Positions 55,244 through 63,975 of a stretch of DNA of 64,000 bases are shown here, one piece after another; the first letter of the stretch is position 1; the number at the start of each line of letters is the position of its first letter. This DNA is from Terriglobus albidus (GTDB taxonomy: Bacteria; Acidobacteriota; Terriglobia; Terriglobales; Acidobacteriaceae). The position numbers and the translations under genes were made by a program. The stretch lies in assembly GCF_025685425.1 (NCBI RefSeq), contig NZ_JAGTAS010000055.1, forward strand, positions 124,001 to 188,000, written 5' to 3'. Below the pieces are notes generated by a model. That model was not told the origin of the DNA. It was given only the letters and a program-made list of their open reading frames with translations, and ran no database searches.

Positions 55244-55924
55244 AAGCGAGCGTGTCACGCGAAATTAACCCAGGAGAGGCAGTTCACGGGCCGCCCAAAT
55301 GCCCACTATCGCTCTCACGAATACCTCCTCGGATTCCATAACAACGCATTTGAGATGCGGAGCCTTCCTTCAATTCATCTTAGATAAAGACTCTCTAAAG
55401 GAAGGAGAGAAGGAGGTTTGCCAAGGAAAATGCCCTCAGAATAGTGCAATTGGATCGGCTTGCAGCCCAAACGAAGCGGGCCATTCCGACCCGGTTACCA
55501 AGGATTAAGGCATGGAAGGTACCGCTGTCCTCGCGCCCAGCAACTGGGGCTGATATCTTGATCGCACCCCCCGAGACTAGAACGAGGTATTGCGGATGGA
55601 TCTGTATATCCCACGCAATTTTGAGTTACGGATCATTCACGACTCTAAAAAATCTGAAGTCAATACGGTTCACTGCACGGTATTGCCGAAGTCCCATGGA
55701 GGCAGTCGTCAGCTCTCAACACCTTCCTCTCCGGAGGGTGTTCTTATGTCGATGCGTTTCCGGTAAGGAAAGTAAGGTGGATCCAATATAGATTCACTAA
55801 GCTCGCTCGCGGTGGTGGCTACGAGATTTAGCGAGGAACCAATTAGGGACAATAAAGATCGCGTAGAGTTAAGTTGTTTTTAGTTGAGGTTTTCTCTAAG
55901 CGTTGGATGATTTCGAAAGCGCGC
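55244..55924. other. Long intergenic region without recognised genes
   Basis: About 680 bp between the promoter of receptor 3 and the 3' end of the FNT-channel gene. Open stretches exist but lack protein-like composition and ribosome sites. A small dyad around 55718-55742 (ACACCTTCC / GGAGGGTGT) could be a weak terminator. Nothing else is recognised. Confidence 0.5.
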
Positions 55925-56785
55925 TTATAGTTCGGCTCCCTCCGCCGCATGCTTTTGCGCATCTTCGGCGATCGCCTTTTCCCCCGCTTTATCAGAGATC
56001 ACCTGACCATATTCAAGCAGGGTGACGATAAGAACCCCGCCGCAAACGTTGCCGGCGACGGCCAATGCCATCCATCGGATGTAACCAGTCCATGCAATCT
56101 GCTTTGTCAGAAGCGCTGTGATCACTTCCCCACTCCCCGCGATGCAGTGTGCGAAGTGTCCAAGACCGATCACGAAGGTGAGTGCCCAGATGACGATCAC
56201 CGATCCGCTGATTGAATGGGATGCCGAAACCAACCAAGCGACCGTGGCGATCATCCAGCCTGCCAGCACCGCGCTCCAGAAGATCGAAGACGATGGCCTT
56301 TGCGCAGACTCGATACCTATGTGAGCCAGCTCAGAAAGAAATTCCGGCTTGAGGGCGGACGTTCTAGCGACAAGCAACGCAAACACACCCGCACCAACTA
56401 TGTTGGCAGTAAGAACAATTGCCCACAGCCTTAGAGTGTGCCCGAAATATTTACGCTCAGCGAGGGAGAGCGCCACGGGATAGAGAGTGTTCTCCGTAAA
56501 CAGTTGGGCTCGACCGAGAATGACAACCATGAAGCCCAAAGGATAGAACATCTGAGCGATGTAGTGGGAGGCTTGGGAGGGACCTAGCAGGGCTGTTGAG
56601 ATGGCAACTCCGAGGCCAGACAGCCCCATAAACATGCCACCTGCGAGACCTGAAATCGCCAGAGAGAGCCACGACCGCTTCAGCTCATCGCGCGCATTGG
56701 CGGCAACTTCAACGTAAATCTCCTTTGCACTGGGCCGGGAAAGTTCATTCTGCGCTCCCGAACTGTTATTGTGTTCATCACCCAT
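55925..56785 (-). CDS. Formate/nitrite transporter (FNT) family channel
   Basis: 286 residues from the ATG at 56785 (GAGGTG upstream); an upstream Met at 56824 is in frame. After a hydrophilic N-terminus (SAKEIYVEVAANARDELKRS) six hydrophobic segments are visible, with LAGGMFMGLSGLGVAIS, GRAQLFTENTLYPVALSL, ANIVGAGVFALLVA, WSAVLAGWMIATVAWLVSAS, FVIGLGHFAHCIAGSGEV and GNVCGGVLIVTLLEYGQ. This fits the pentameric FNT fold and especially the YfdC-like subgroup. Formate, nitrite or another small anion is the likely substrate. It stands alone on its strand. Confidence 0.88.
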   Translation of the reverse strand: MGDEHNNSSGAQNELSRPSAKEIYVEVAANARDELKRSWLSLAISGLAGGMFMGLSGLGVAISTALLGPSQASHYIAQMFYPLGFMVVILGRAQLFTENTLYPVALSLAERKYFGHTLRLWAIVLTANIVGAGVFALLVARTSALKPEFLSELAHIGIESAQRPSSSIFWSAVLAGWMIATVAWLVSASHSISGSVIVIWALTFVIGLGHFAHCIAGSGEVITALLTKQIAWTGYIRWMALAVAGNVCGGVLIVTLLEYGQVISDKAGEKAIAEDAQKHAAEGAEL

Positions 56786-56999
56786 GTCAGCACCTCGATA
56801 TTCAGGTGCTGAGATGCGGCACACATCGATGCGGATCGCCTCGCGATGCCACGGTCTTGCACCTTCGCATCGGCTTCATCGAGTCGTACGATTCCGAACC
56901 GATGACGAAGACGCCCTGGGCTCCGGGTCCATAGTGGACACGACGGGCACGCCATAGTTTCCGGCTTTATGCTGTAGGGAAGCTTTTGGATCTAAGAGA

Positions 57000-57173
57000 T
57001 TAAGAGGGGTCGTACACGCGGACCGAAACTACCGCTCGTTCTACTTCGAAGTAATCGCGCCGCTCATGCCGTTGGGGTAGAACCCGACCGATGTTGCCCC
57101 TCTGGCGTAAACAATGTTCAGTATTTGCGATGGTGTCCTCAGGACTCTCTTCACGGTACGAAACGTAAATCAT
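57000..57173 (-). CDS. Small hypothetical protein (57 residues)
   Basis: ATG at 57173 with AGAGGA seven bases upstream. It starts MIYVSYREESPEDTIANTEH, continues with CLRQRGNIGRVLPQRHERRD and ends with a strand-like segment (VERAVVSVRVYDPS) before the stop. The coding-like composition and good ribosome site argue for a real gene. No family recognised. It lies alone between the FNT channel gene and the divergent HEAT operon. Confidence 0.55.
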   Translation of the reverse strand: MIYVSYREESPEDTIANTEHCLRQRGNIGRVLPQRHERRDYFEVERAVVSVRVYDPS

Positions 57174-57241
57174 CTTCCGGTCCTCTCACGGGTACAACCC
57201 AGGGGCGACAAACCGCTTAATAGGAATATCCAGGAATCAAT

Positions 57242-57293
57242 CTAGACATTGACCAGATCAACCATTTAAAGGCAAACTAGACATTGACTAGAT
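57242..57293. promoter_or_regulatory. Tandem operator-like repeats upstream of the HEAT operon
   Basis: CTAGACATTGACCAGAT (57242-57258) and CTAGACATTGACTAGAT (57277-57293) differ at one base and start 35 bp apart. Each has a partial dyad (CTAG...CTAG). They lie about 140-190 bp upstream of the HEAT-protein start, in the region expected to hold its promoter. Confidence 0.5.
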
Positions 57294-57430
57294 TGTTGCG
57301 TAATTGACAGAAGTTCCGACAGGGCGAATCCGTGAGGCTTCCTCTCGTCCGGTACCAGACCCACACAATGAATCTGGTGCAAGGGCCTGCCAACAAATGG
57401 CAGCTAACACCGCGGAGTTCGAGGAATGTG

Positions 57431-58351
57431 ATGACAAATATCGGAAAAGCAGCACTCTCACTCTCTATTTTCTTTGCTTCCATTCCTGGACTAGCGCAGA
57501 GTCCCTCGGCTGCGGAGGATACCGCTAAAGCAGTGCTTTATCAGGCTACTGCTTCCAACGATCCCCGAGTGCGAGTCAAAGCGGTCGAAGCGACCGCACT
57601 GATTGGTGGGGACGAAGATGTACGCACCCAGATCGAGCATTTTCTTACTGACAAGAATGTGGACGTTCGGGTGGCTGCCGTAACGACTTTGGCCGGTCAC
57701 GCCTTCCAGGCAAGCATTCCTTCTCTCGAGAATGTGCTCAAGACGGACAAAGTTCCGGAGGTCCAGTTCGCTGCGGCGAAAGCCCTCGATGCCCTCAAAG
57801 ATCCTGAGGGTCGGAGCTGGTTGATCGATGTCTATGCGGGAACTGAAAAGGGGAAATCCGGCCCGCTGGCAGAGCGATCACGTAAGTTTTTGGCTAACTT
57901 CCACTCTTTCGAATCTGCAGGAACATTTCTTGTGACGCAGGGAGTCGGCTATGCCCCGATCCCCGGCGCAAGTGAGGCATGTTCCGCGCTTTTGGACCTG
58001 ATTTCCGACCAGGATCTTTCCCCAAGGGCCACGGCGCTCTTGTTGGTTGGGCGTGACGCAGACCAGTCTATCGACCAGCTGCTGGAGCAGGCGCTCAAAG
58101 ATGGCGACTGGTCTGTCCGCGCGACCGCCACCCAGGTGATCGCACTCACGAATCGGCAAAATTTGCAGGAGAGCCTTACCCCACTCCTTCACGACAAAAA
58201 TGAAAGAGTCCGACTGCAGGCGGCTGGAGCATACCTGCGATTGATCACTCTCTCAGAATGGAATTCATCCTTCAAAGCAGCTCGATCCAGACAAGAAGTC
58301 TTGAAGACAGGCACGGAGCAAAGCAGCCGCGCCGACACCAATAAACTTTGA
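57431..58351 (+). CDS. Secreted HEAT-repeat protein
   Basis: 306 residues from the ATG at 57431 (GAGGAA upstream). The signal peptide starts MTNIGKAALSLSIFFASIPG. About six HEAT-like helical repeats follow: NDPRVRVKAVEATALIGG, KNVDVRVAAVTTLAGHAF, VPEVQFAAAKALDALKD, LSPRATALLLVGRDADQSI, GDWSVRATATQVIALTNRQ and KNERVRLQAAGAYLRLI. Such repeats serve as binding scaffolds. The downstream dehydrogenase frame begins at or just after its stop, so the three-gene operon is tightly packed. Confidence 0.85.
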   Translation: MTNIGKAALSLSIFFASIPGLAQSPSAAEDTAKAVLYQATASNDPRVRVKAVEATALIGGDEDVRTQIEHFLTDKNVDVRVAAVTTLAGHAFQASIPSLENVLKTDKVPEVQFAAAKALDALKDPEGRSWLIDVYAGTEKGKSGPLAERSRKFLANFHSFESAGTFLVTQGVGYAPIPGASEACSALLDLISDQDLSPRATALLLVGRDADQSIDQLLEQALKDGDWSVRATATQVIALTNRQNLQESLTPLLHDKNERVRLQAAGAYLRLITLSEWNSSFKAARSRQEVLKTGTEQSSRADTNKL

Positions 58352-58371
58352 AACTACATACAAAGGTCCTT

Positions 58372-59448
58372 ATGCCTATCTCGATTTCTATCATCGGCGC
58401 TTCAGGATCTGTAGGCGCGACCCTGGCCACGCATATCCTCCGTAGCCATTTGCTGGGTGCCTATGACCGTCTTCAGCTTGTCGGAAGAGGTATGCCCGCG
58501 AGCACTGCCAAACTGTTGGCCACGCGTATCGACCTGCTCGACGCTTTTGATGATCAACGTGTCGAAATAGAGGCAGTGCCCAACATTGAAGATGTTGATG
58601 GCGATATCGTCATTGTATGCGCCGGAAATACGATTTCGCCCAGGCTGATGAACCGACGGGATCTGGGCGCAGCCAATCTTCCGATCTTTGAAAATATCGC
58701 GCAGGCCTGTGCCTCGCGTGTTCCTGAAGCGCTCTCTATTGTTGTCAGTAATCCGGTAGAGCTCGGAGTACAGGTCCTCTCTGGGAAACTCGATCGGCAT
58801 CGTGTCCTTGGAATGGGGGCTCAGCAGGATTCGTTGCGCTTTGCCCGCGCGATCGCAAAAGACCTGGGTATCAGCCGTCACGAAGTACATGCGTCAGTTC
58901 TCGGCGAACATGGCCAGGCTATGGTTCCTTTGTGGAGCACCGTTGAACTTATGGCTTCAGATCCAGCCCTCCGAAGTGCTCTTTCCGAGCTAAAAGAATG
59001 GAGTGGAGCTGTCCCGCTTAAGGAAAGAGTGGCAGCACTACAAAAGGAGATTTCAGAACTCCTTCGCTCAGAAAATATTGCAGAAGCCTATGAGGTGACT
59101 CGGCGCGCCACGCCCGATGCTCGAATCATGGTCGAACCGGCCATCACAGGACACGCGATGCACTCGACACCGGATGCAACCGCAAATGCTACGCTACAGT
59201 GTCTCTCGGCCGTTCTGACGAACGATCACCGGCGCATTCACGGTCAGGTACTCCTTCGCGGTGAGTTTCTTGGACTCAATGGAATTTGCGGTGTTCCACT
59301 CAATGTAAATCGAGACGGTTGGCAAGCTGCACAGCTCGATACCCTGACAGACGAAGAGCAGGTGCAAATCAGGGGTGCCGCCCGTTCGATCGGTGACTAT
59401 CTGAAGACCATCTATGCCGAGACCGGCCTGCTCTCGAAGCTCCCATGA
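58372..59448 (+). CDS. Malate/lactate dehydrogenase-family protein
   Basis: 358 residues from the ATG at 58372; a TTG at 58348 overlapping the HEAT gene stop is also in frame. The Rossmann motif is ISIIGASGSVGATLATHIL. VIVCAGNT, MNRRDL (substrate Arg region), IVVSNPVELGVQVL and the catalytic His in VLGEHGQAMVPLWS follow the MDH/LDH pattern. It is about 30-40 residues longer than typical MDH, and the usual NPVD is NPVE. Substrate may be malate or another 2-hydroxy acid. Its stop overlaps the phosphatase start by four bases. Confidence 0.85.
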   Translation: MPISISIIGASGSVGATLATHILRSHLLGAYDRLQLVGRGMPASTAKLLATRIDLLDAFDDQRVEIEAVPNIEDVDGDIVIVCAGNTISPRLMNRRDLGAANLPIFENIAQACASRVPEALSIVVSNPVELGVQVLSGKLDRHRVLGMGAQQDSLRFARAIAKDLGISRHEVHASVLGEHGQAMVPLWSTVELMASDPALRSALSELKEWSGAVPLKERVAALQKEISELLRSENIAEAYEVTRRATPDARIMVEPAITGHAMHSTPDATANATLQCLSAVLTNDHRRIHGQVLLRGEFLGLNGICGVPLNVNRDGWQAAQLDTLTDEEQVQIRGAARSIGDYLKTIYAETGLLSKLP

Positions 59449-60539
59449 AACCTGCGAATCTTTATTCTGATACCCCTGCGTTGATCGCGGGCATGCTGAA
59501 CGCGGTGGTCCTAGCTGCTCTTGCTGCCGTCGCGTACGCTGACTGGATCGTTGTTACCGACGCATCGCTGGCCTACCTATATGTGCTACCAATCGCGCTC
59601 TGCGCTCTAGTGAACCCCCTCACGTTCACCGTTACTCTGGCCGCCATCTGCACGTTCCTGGGAGATGTCTTCGGGCCAGCCCGGGATTCGTTGTATTGGA
59701 GGATGGTCCACAATACTGTTCACCTGACCAGCTTCCTGATCGTCGGATCGCTCGTTACTCTCATCGCACGTCAACGTAATCGTATGGCTGACGTGGTGCG
59801 GGAGCAACGCGACGCATATGAGCAGGATCTGCTACTGGCAGCCCAGGTACAGCGTCGTGTACTGCCCAAGCCTCTCAGTTTTCCGGAGATTGATATTACT
59901 GGGCAGATGACGACGGCCCGTCTTCTCGGCGGAGACTACTACGACTTTTTCTCGATCTCAGAGCACCTCATCGATATCGTGATCGCCGATGTCTCAGGAA
60001 AAGGAATCGCGGCCGCACTCTTAATGCCATCGCTGGCGGTTGCCCTGCGTTTGCGTGCAAGGGAACTGGAAGGTCCGGCGCAAATCATCGCAGATCTCAA
60101 CGAAGTCCTGTTGGAAATAACAAGTTCATCAACCTTCGTAACGATGTTCTACGCACGTTTTAACCGCACCACGCGGACCTTGCAATATACCAACGCGGGA
60201 CACAATCCGCCATTGTTCTTGTCAGCTGAATCGCGCGAACTACAACAGTTGGATAAGGCTGGAGGCCCGGTGCTCGGCTTACTCAGCAGTGCAGAATACA
60301 CCGAGACATCCATCGGGCTCGGAGAAGGCGACGTGCTGCTCCTCTATACCGATGGCATTACGGAGCAGGAGAATCCACAGCGCGAGGAGTTCTCCGTTGA
60401 GAGACTAGCGGATGTCATCTGCCGGGAAAACGGTGCGTCCGCAGCCCGGATTGCTGATCATATTGCGGATGCCGTGACAAGATTTGCTGGATCTGCTGGA
60501 CAAAACGATGACTCTACAATACTCGTGTTGAAGACATAA
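59445..60539 (+). CDS. Membrane-anchored SpoIIE/PP2C-type phosphatase
   Basis: 364 residues. Three or four hydrophobic segments (about 12-105) are followed by a coiled linker (REQRDAYEQDLLLAAQVQRR). The SpoIIE/RsbU domain then shows GGDYYDFFSI, IADVSGKGIAAALLM, NAGHNPPLFL, LLYTDGITEQENP and the final Asp in GQNDDSTILVL. Metal-binding Asp residues are all present. Such enzymes dephosphorylate anti-sigma-antagonist proteins. ATGA overlap with the dehydrogenase gene indicates translational coupling. No anti-sigma or STAS gene is adjacent. Confidence 0.92.
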   Translation: MKPANLYSDTPALIAGMLNAVVLAALAAVAYADWIVVTDASLAYLYVLPIALCALVNPLTFTVTLAAICTFLGDVFGPARDSLYWRMVHNTVHLTSFLIVGSLVTLIARQRNRMADVVREQRDAYEQDLLLAAQVQRRVLPKPLSFPEIDITGQMTTARLLGGDYYDFFSISEHLIDIVIADVSGKGIAAALLMPSLAVALRLRARELEGPAQIIADLNEVLLEITSSSTFVTMFYARFNRTTRTLQYTNAGHNPPLFLSAESRELQQLDKAGGPVLGLLSSAEYTETSIGLGEGDVLLLYTDGITEQENPQREEFSVERLADVICRENGASAARIADHIADAVTRFAGSAGQNDDSTILVLKT

Positions 60540-60561
60540 CGGCATACTTTATGTGGCCTCA

Positions 60562-60599
60562 GGCCCCTCCTAAAAGTGTGATACCTATGCAGAGGGGCC
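60562..60599 (+). terminator. Possible terminator after the HEAT-dehydrogenase-phosphatase operon
   Basis: GGCCCCTC and GAGGGGCC pair across a 22-base loop just after the phosphatase stop. There is no T-run, and the loop is long, so the call is weak. The rest of 60600-60783 has no supported gene. Confidence 0.3.
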
Positions 60600-60783
60600 A
60601 TGATGGAACTGGTAGTGTTCAGGCGCACCGGGATCCGTCGATGGATCAGAGCTGCCGCGGGAGGATAGGTCTGACTGTTCTCCGACTGCGAAAAAGAAAC
60701 ACTCGGCTCGAAGATGGATTTCGCGTTATTGAAGGCGTTGGTAACGTCGGATGATCTTCGACGAGCGCTTGTGATCTGTTCCT

Positions 60784-61239
60784 TCAGTTATCTGCGGTTA
60801 CTTCCCGGCGCTTTGCCATCTCCTGTACATTGCGCAACATCGTATTGAGGCGGGCTCTACCTTCTGGAGAGCCCTCAACGATGCGCTCGATGTTCCGCAT
60901 CCATTCAGGAAGATTCATCTTTTCTCGGAAACCGGCGAGGTGCGGGTGTATCTTGGCGTACTGGAAGTACATCTCCTGGCAGACATCGTAGATGAGCGCA
61001 GGTTCAAGCGCGCCGTGGAGGGCGAACCCCGCAACCATATCCCAGTATCCGTATACCTGCAGGATGTACGCCCCCTCCTGCTTGCCGGAAGCGACCAGGG
61101 ACACCAACTCATCGGCCGAAGCCGGCAAGAACGCTCCGCCGATGTAGCTGCGGGCTTGGCGCATCACTGGTTCACGCCGAAGCTCATAAAGTTTCAGAAT
61201 CAACTCGGCTTGTCGGATAGAAATCTCGGTTGGCATCAT
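60784..61239 (-). CDS. Conserved hypothetical helical protein
   Basis: 151 residues from 61239, where AAGGAG lies four bases upstream (the next Met at 61236 is equally possible). It is helical, with a motif-like core: YELRREPVMRQARSYIGGAF, GAYILQVYGYWDMVAGFALH, DVCQEMYFQYAKIHPHLAGF and LPEWMRNIERIVEGSPEGRA. I believe similar proteins occur in Acidobacteriota but cannot name a domain with confidence. It lies 28 bp after the cupin stop, probably in the same operon. Confidence 0.75.
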   Translation of the reverse strand: MMPTEISIRQAELILKLYELRREPVMRQARSYIGGAFLPASADELVSLVASGKQEGAYILQVYGYWDMVAGFALHGALEPALIYDVCQEMYFQYAKIHPHLAGFREKMNLPEWMRNIERIVEGSPEGRARLNTMLRNVQEMAKRREVTADN

Positions 61240-61267
61240 AGTTCTCCTTATTTGTGGTGTCGATCTC

Positions 61268-61717
61268 TCAAGCATCCAAAGGCTTCTCAGCTGGCAGAAA
61301 AGTAATTCCGTACGGAGCAGAGATATCAATAACCCGATTCATCTCAGGCGGCATTGGGAGTTTGGATAACTCTTCGAGATAAATATCCAGGCCACCGGGA
61401 ATGACTGTCGTTTGAATGCAGCCCATCTCGGCGCCACGGTTGCGGAACGTGTGCACTTGACCTCGCAACGTGAAAGCGTTTTGCATTCCGTCGAGCGGAT
61501 GCCATTTGCGACCATCGAAGATCTCGAACTCGCCTTGGATGACGGTGAACAGCTCATCTTCGTTTGCGTGGGCGTGGGGCGGCGGCCCTCCGCCGGGGCC
61601 GGAATACTGCCGCAGCACACAGAAACTACCGTTGGTTTCCGCACTGGTGACGAGGATTTCGACCAGTTCGCCGAATACATGAAACTTCTTCTTCACTTCA
61701 GACATAGAGATATCCAT
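61268..61717 (-). CDS. Cupin-domain protein
   Basis: 149 residues of a single conserved-barrel domain. Cupin motif 1 is PPPHAHANEDELFTVIQGEF (two His, one Glu metal ligands). Motif 2 is less regular (FTLRGQVHTFRNRGAEMG). It could be a small dioxygenase, isomerase or a binding protein. Start at 61717 or at the in-frame Met at 61705. It sits between the DUF1254 and the helical-protein genes on the same strand. Confidence 0.85.
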   Translation of the reverse strand: MDISMSEVKKKFHVFGELVEILVTSAETNGSFCVLRQYSGPGGGPPPHAHANEDELFTVIQGEFEIFDGRKWHPLDGMQNAFTLRGQVHTFRNRGAEMGCIQTTVIPGGLDIYLEELSKLPMPPEMNRVIDISAPYGITFLPAEKPLDA

Positions 61718-61801
61718 TCATAGGGTGATGCTGGACAGAGACAGGCATCGCGTTGCTCCTTCCGCTGTCCACATAGGTCAAATTCGGTGAGCCTGGGTGT
61801 T

Positions 61802-63166
61802 TTACGGGAGAGGTTTGACGGCGGGCGGATGCCAGCTGCCATTTAGGATCTCGGCCTCCGGCCAATACAGCCGCAACATCAGGTTGAAAGGGCCTTCGCC
61901 GCATGGCAGCCAGTTCGCTTCGTGAGCCGGCCCAGGGTTCTGATTCTGGATGTACAGATCCAGGGAGCCGTCAGGATTGACCTTCAAGTGGTCACGGTCT
62001 CCGATTGCGTACCGGTTGATGGGGTTTGCAATGAAGTAGCCCTCCTTGTCGTAGGCCGTAACCGACCAGAATGCCCGTACTGGCGGCAGCTGGGATGCTT
62101 CGAAGTGCAGACGGTAGCTCCTCGATCCATTCAGGGCTTCTCCGTTTGCATCGGTTGAGTTACCGATGTAGACCGCGTCTTCCGCAGGGTTAGCGCCTAC
62201 CGCGATGCGCGCCGTTACGGCACGCGCGACGTAGTTGGCGCCATACCGCCCCACTGTGCCCTGGAACGAGCTCCAGCCAGGTTTCAGTGCCGCCCCTGAC
62301 GCCACATACTTTTCAATATGCGCCGCTGCTGCCTTTACACCCTCTTCCAGAGCGGCTCGCTGTTCAGCTGTCAGTTTGGATGGATCGAAGTCCTGCCCCG
62401 GAACTAAGCCGATACGAGCCAACTGCTGCATGACCGGCGCATCCTCTGCGTGAGGAGGGTTGATCTTCATGGCCGTTGCGAATGCGGCGAAGAACGCTTC
62501 TGGCGTCATGGCCTTGATCTGCTCGGGCGCCGTCGGACCGCTCATGGCCGGCCGCGTGACCGGCGGCGTTGGCTTTTGGTCCTGCCCAGGGTACTGGCTC
62601 AAGGGGACCAAACGCATTCCACGTTGAAAGGCATGGACATTGTCATAATCGGCTACGCCATTCGTTTGCGTGCGCCCAAGCAGCCACACAAGATTGGTCG
62701 GCGCATCGATACGAACCACGTGATCGGGCAGCTTGGCGCTCCATCCCGGACCGACCAGGGCATACCATGCCTCCGAGGTCCCGGTGGTTCGCTTACCAGG
62801 ATCCGCAAACGTCTCCGTCCAGGCATCCATGAACTGCAGCAGGTAGTATCGTCCCGCTGAATCCGGTACATGCAGCAACATCGGTTCTTTAGAGACGTCG
62901 ATCCATGCCGTGGAGTAAAGCGTGTCCGCATTGGGACGAACGATGGTGTGGAAATTAGCATCCGGAAAGGCCGCCACGTGAAGCAGATGGTTGGTCGGCA
63001 TCGACGCGCGGGTGGTCTCGAGCATCACCAGAGGATAGGCGTAGACATACGCCTTCTCTGCGATACTCTGGACCTCGGCAGGCGTGGGATCTTGTGCATT
63101 GAGATTCGACATAACAGAGAACATTACAGTAGCCACTCCTGAAAGGAACCAAATCCTTGGTTTCAT
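61802..63166 (-). CDS. Secreted DUF1254/DUF1214-domain protein
   Basis: 454 residues from 63166 (GAGGAAGA upstream; the frame runs to 63229). Signal peptide MKPRIWFLSGVATVMFSVMS. DUF1254 covers about residues 35-165 (AEKAYVYAYPLVMLETTR, RPNADTLYSTAWIDVSKEPM, GRYYLLQFMDAWTETFADPG). DUF1214 covers about 330-440 (LPPVRAFWSVTAYDKEGYFI, NRYAIGDRDHLKVNPDGSLD, ANWLPCGEGPFNLMLRLYWP). Function of these domains is unknown. It heads the minus-strand transcript with the cupin and helical-protein genes. Confidence 0.9.
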   Translation of the reverse strand: MKPRIWFLSGVATVMFSVMSNLNAQDPTPAEVQSIAEKAYVYAYPLVMLETTRASMPTNHLLHVAAFPDANFHTIVRPNADTLYSTAWIDVSKEPMLLHVPDSAGRYYLLQFMDAWTETFADPGKRTTGTSEAWYALVGPGWSAKLPDHVVRIDAPTNLVWLLGRTQTNGVADYDNVHAFQRGMRLVPLSQYPGQDQKPTPPVTRPAMSGPTAPEQIKAMTPEAFFAAFATAMKINPPHAEDAPVMQQLARIGLVPGQDFDPSKLTAEQRAALEEGVKAAAAHIEKYVASGAALKPGWSSFQGTVGRYGANYVARAVTARIAVGANPAEDAVYIGNSTDANGEALNGSRSYRLHFEASQLPPVRAFWSVTAYDKEGYFIANPINRYAIGDRDHLKVNPDGSLDLYIQNQNPGPAHEANWLPCGEGPFNLMLRLYWPEAEILNGSWHPPAVKPLP

Positions 63167-63186
63167 TGTTTTCTTCCTCGCCCGCG

Positions 63187-63975
63187 CTACTGGGCGTCCT
63201 TGGCGGCGCCGGGAGCAGCGGAAATCCAACCCTGCGCGATCATGCGGCTCTCCACTTCCCTGGCAGCAGCAGCAGCAAGACGAGAGGAATCACCCTGCAC
63301 CGTGGCTTTACCATCAGTACCGCCACTTGCAGCTACACTTGTCGCTGCGGATCCGATGCCCATTGTTTCCACGGCTCCGGGCTTTTTGCCGCTCACCGAA
63401 TCCACTTCGAACTCCGCCAGCAGTACCGGCCCGTTCGGGGTAATCAAGGACACGATGACGTCTGCCTGCACATCGCTCGCGCCTCGGCCGAGACCGATCA
63501 TCATCCTGGCGGCCTTGTTGCCCTGTTTGATCGTTGTAAAGTTACCGCGGATGATCAGGCTGCCAATCGAAGGCGGCTCATTGGCATCGAGGGATACCTC
63601 GCGGGTTGGGACACCTGTCTTCGTCAGGCTGGAGACGAGGGTCTTGGAAAAGGAAGCCCGGACATGGTTCGCAACGTTGGCCGGATCCTCCTCCTTCCCG
63701 GTGTCTCCCTTGATGTGCGCAATCGGATCGTGAGACAGGATATGCGCCGCCGGCGAGTGATCGATGGTGATGACTTCACCAGGTACATCGAAGTGGTGAA
63801 CTAGGATCTCTGTGGGCGTCGGAAGCTTTTCGTGGTCTCTGTACTCGGCAACGACAGTCACCTTTGTGGTGCCAACCAGTACTTTCTCCGCGGCATTCTG
63901 TGCCTGCGCCGCAACAGAGACCGCAAAAATCAATGCTGCGACGAGGCAGGCTTGGCGCTTTCTAATTGTCTTCAC
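63187..63975 (-). CDS. Secreted DUF4410-domain protein
   Basis: 262 residues with the signal peptide MKTIRKRQACLVAALIFAVS. The central region has the DUF4410 pattern LIIRGNFTTIKQGNKAARMM followed by IGLGRGASDVQADV. The C-terminal part is Ala-rich. Members are periplasmic or lipoprotein-like and of unknown role. It is 21 bp upstream of the DUF1254 gene on the same strand and therefore the first gene of that operon visible here. The ATG at 63975 has GAGGAACTG upstream. Confidence 0.82.
   Translation of the reverse strand: MKTIRKRQACLVAALIFAVSVAAQAQNAAEKVLVGTTKVTVVAEYRDHEKLPTPTEILVHHFDVPGEVITIDHSPAAHILSHDPIAHIKGDTGKEEDPANVANHVRASFSKTLVSSLTKTGVPTREVSLDANEPPSIGSLIIRGNFTTIKQGNKAARMMIGLGRGASDVQADVIVSLITPNGPVLLAEFEVDSVSGKKPGAVETMGIGSAATSVAASGGTDGKATVQGDSSRLAAAAAREVESRMIAQGWISAAPGAAKDAQ

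Noticed and set aside
55299-55791. Open frames in the long intergenic region upstream of receptor 3
   Set aside because: Composition is unlike neighbouring proteins, there are no domain-like motifs and no ribosome sites.
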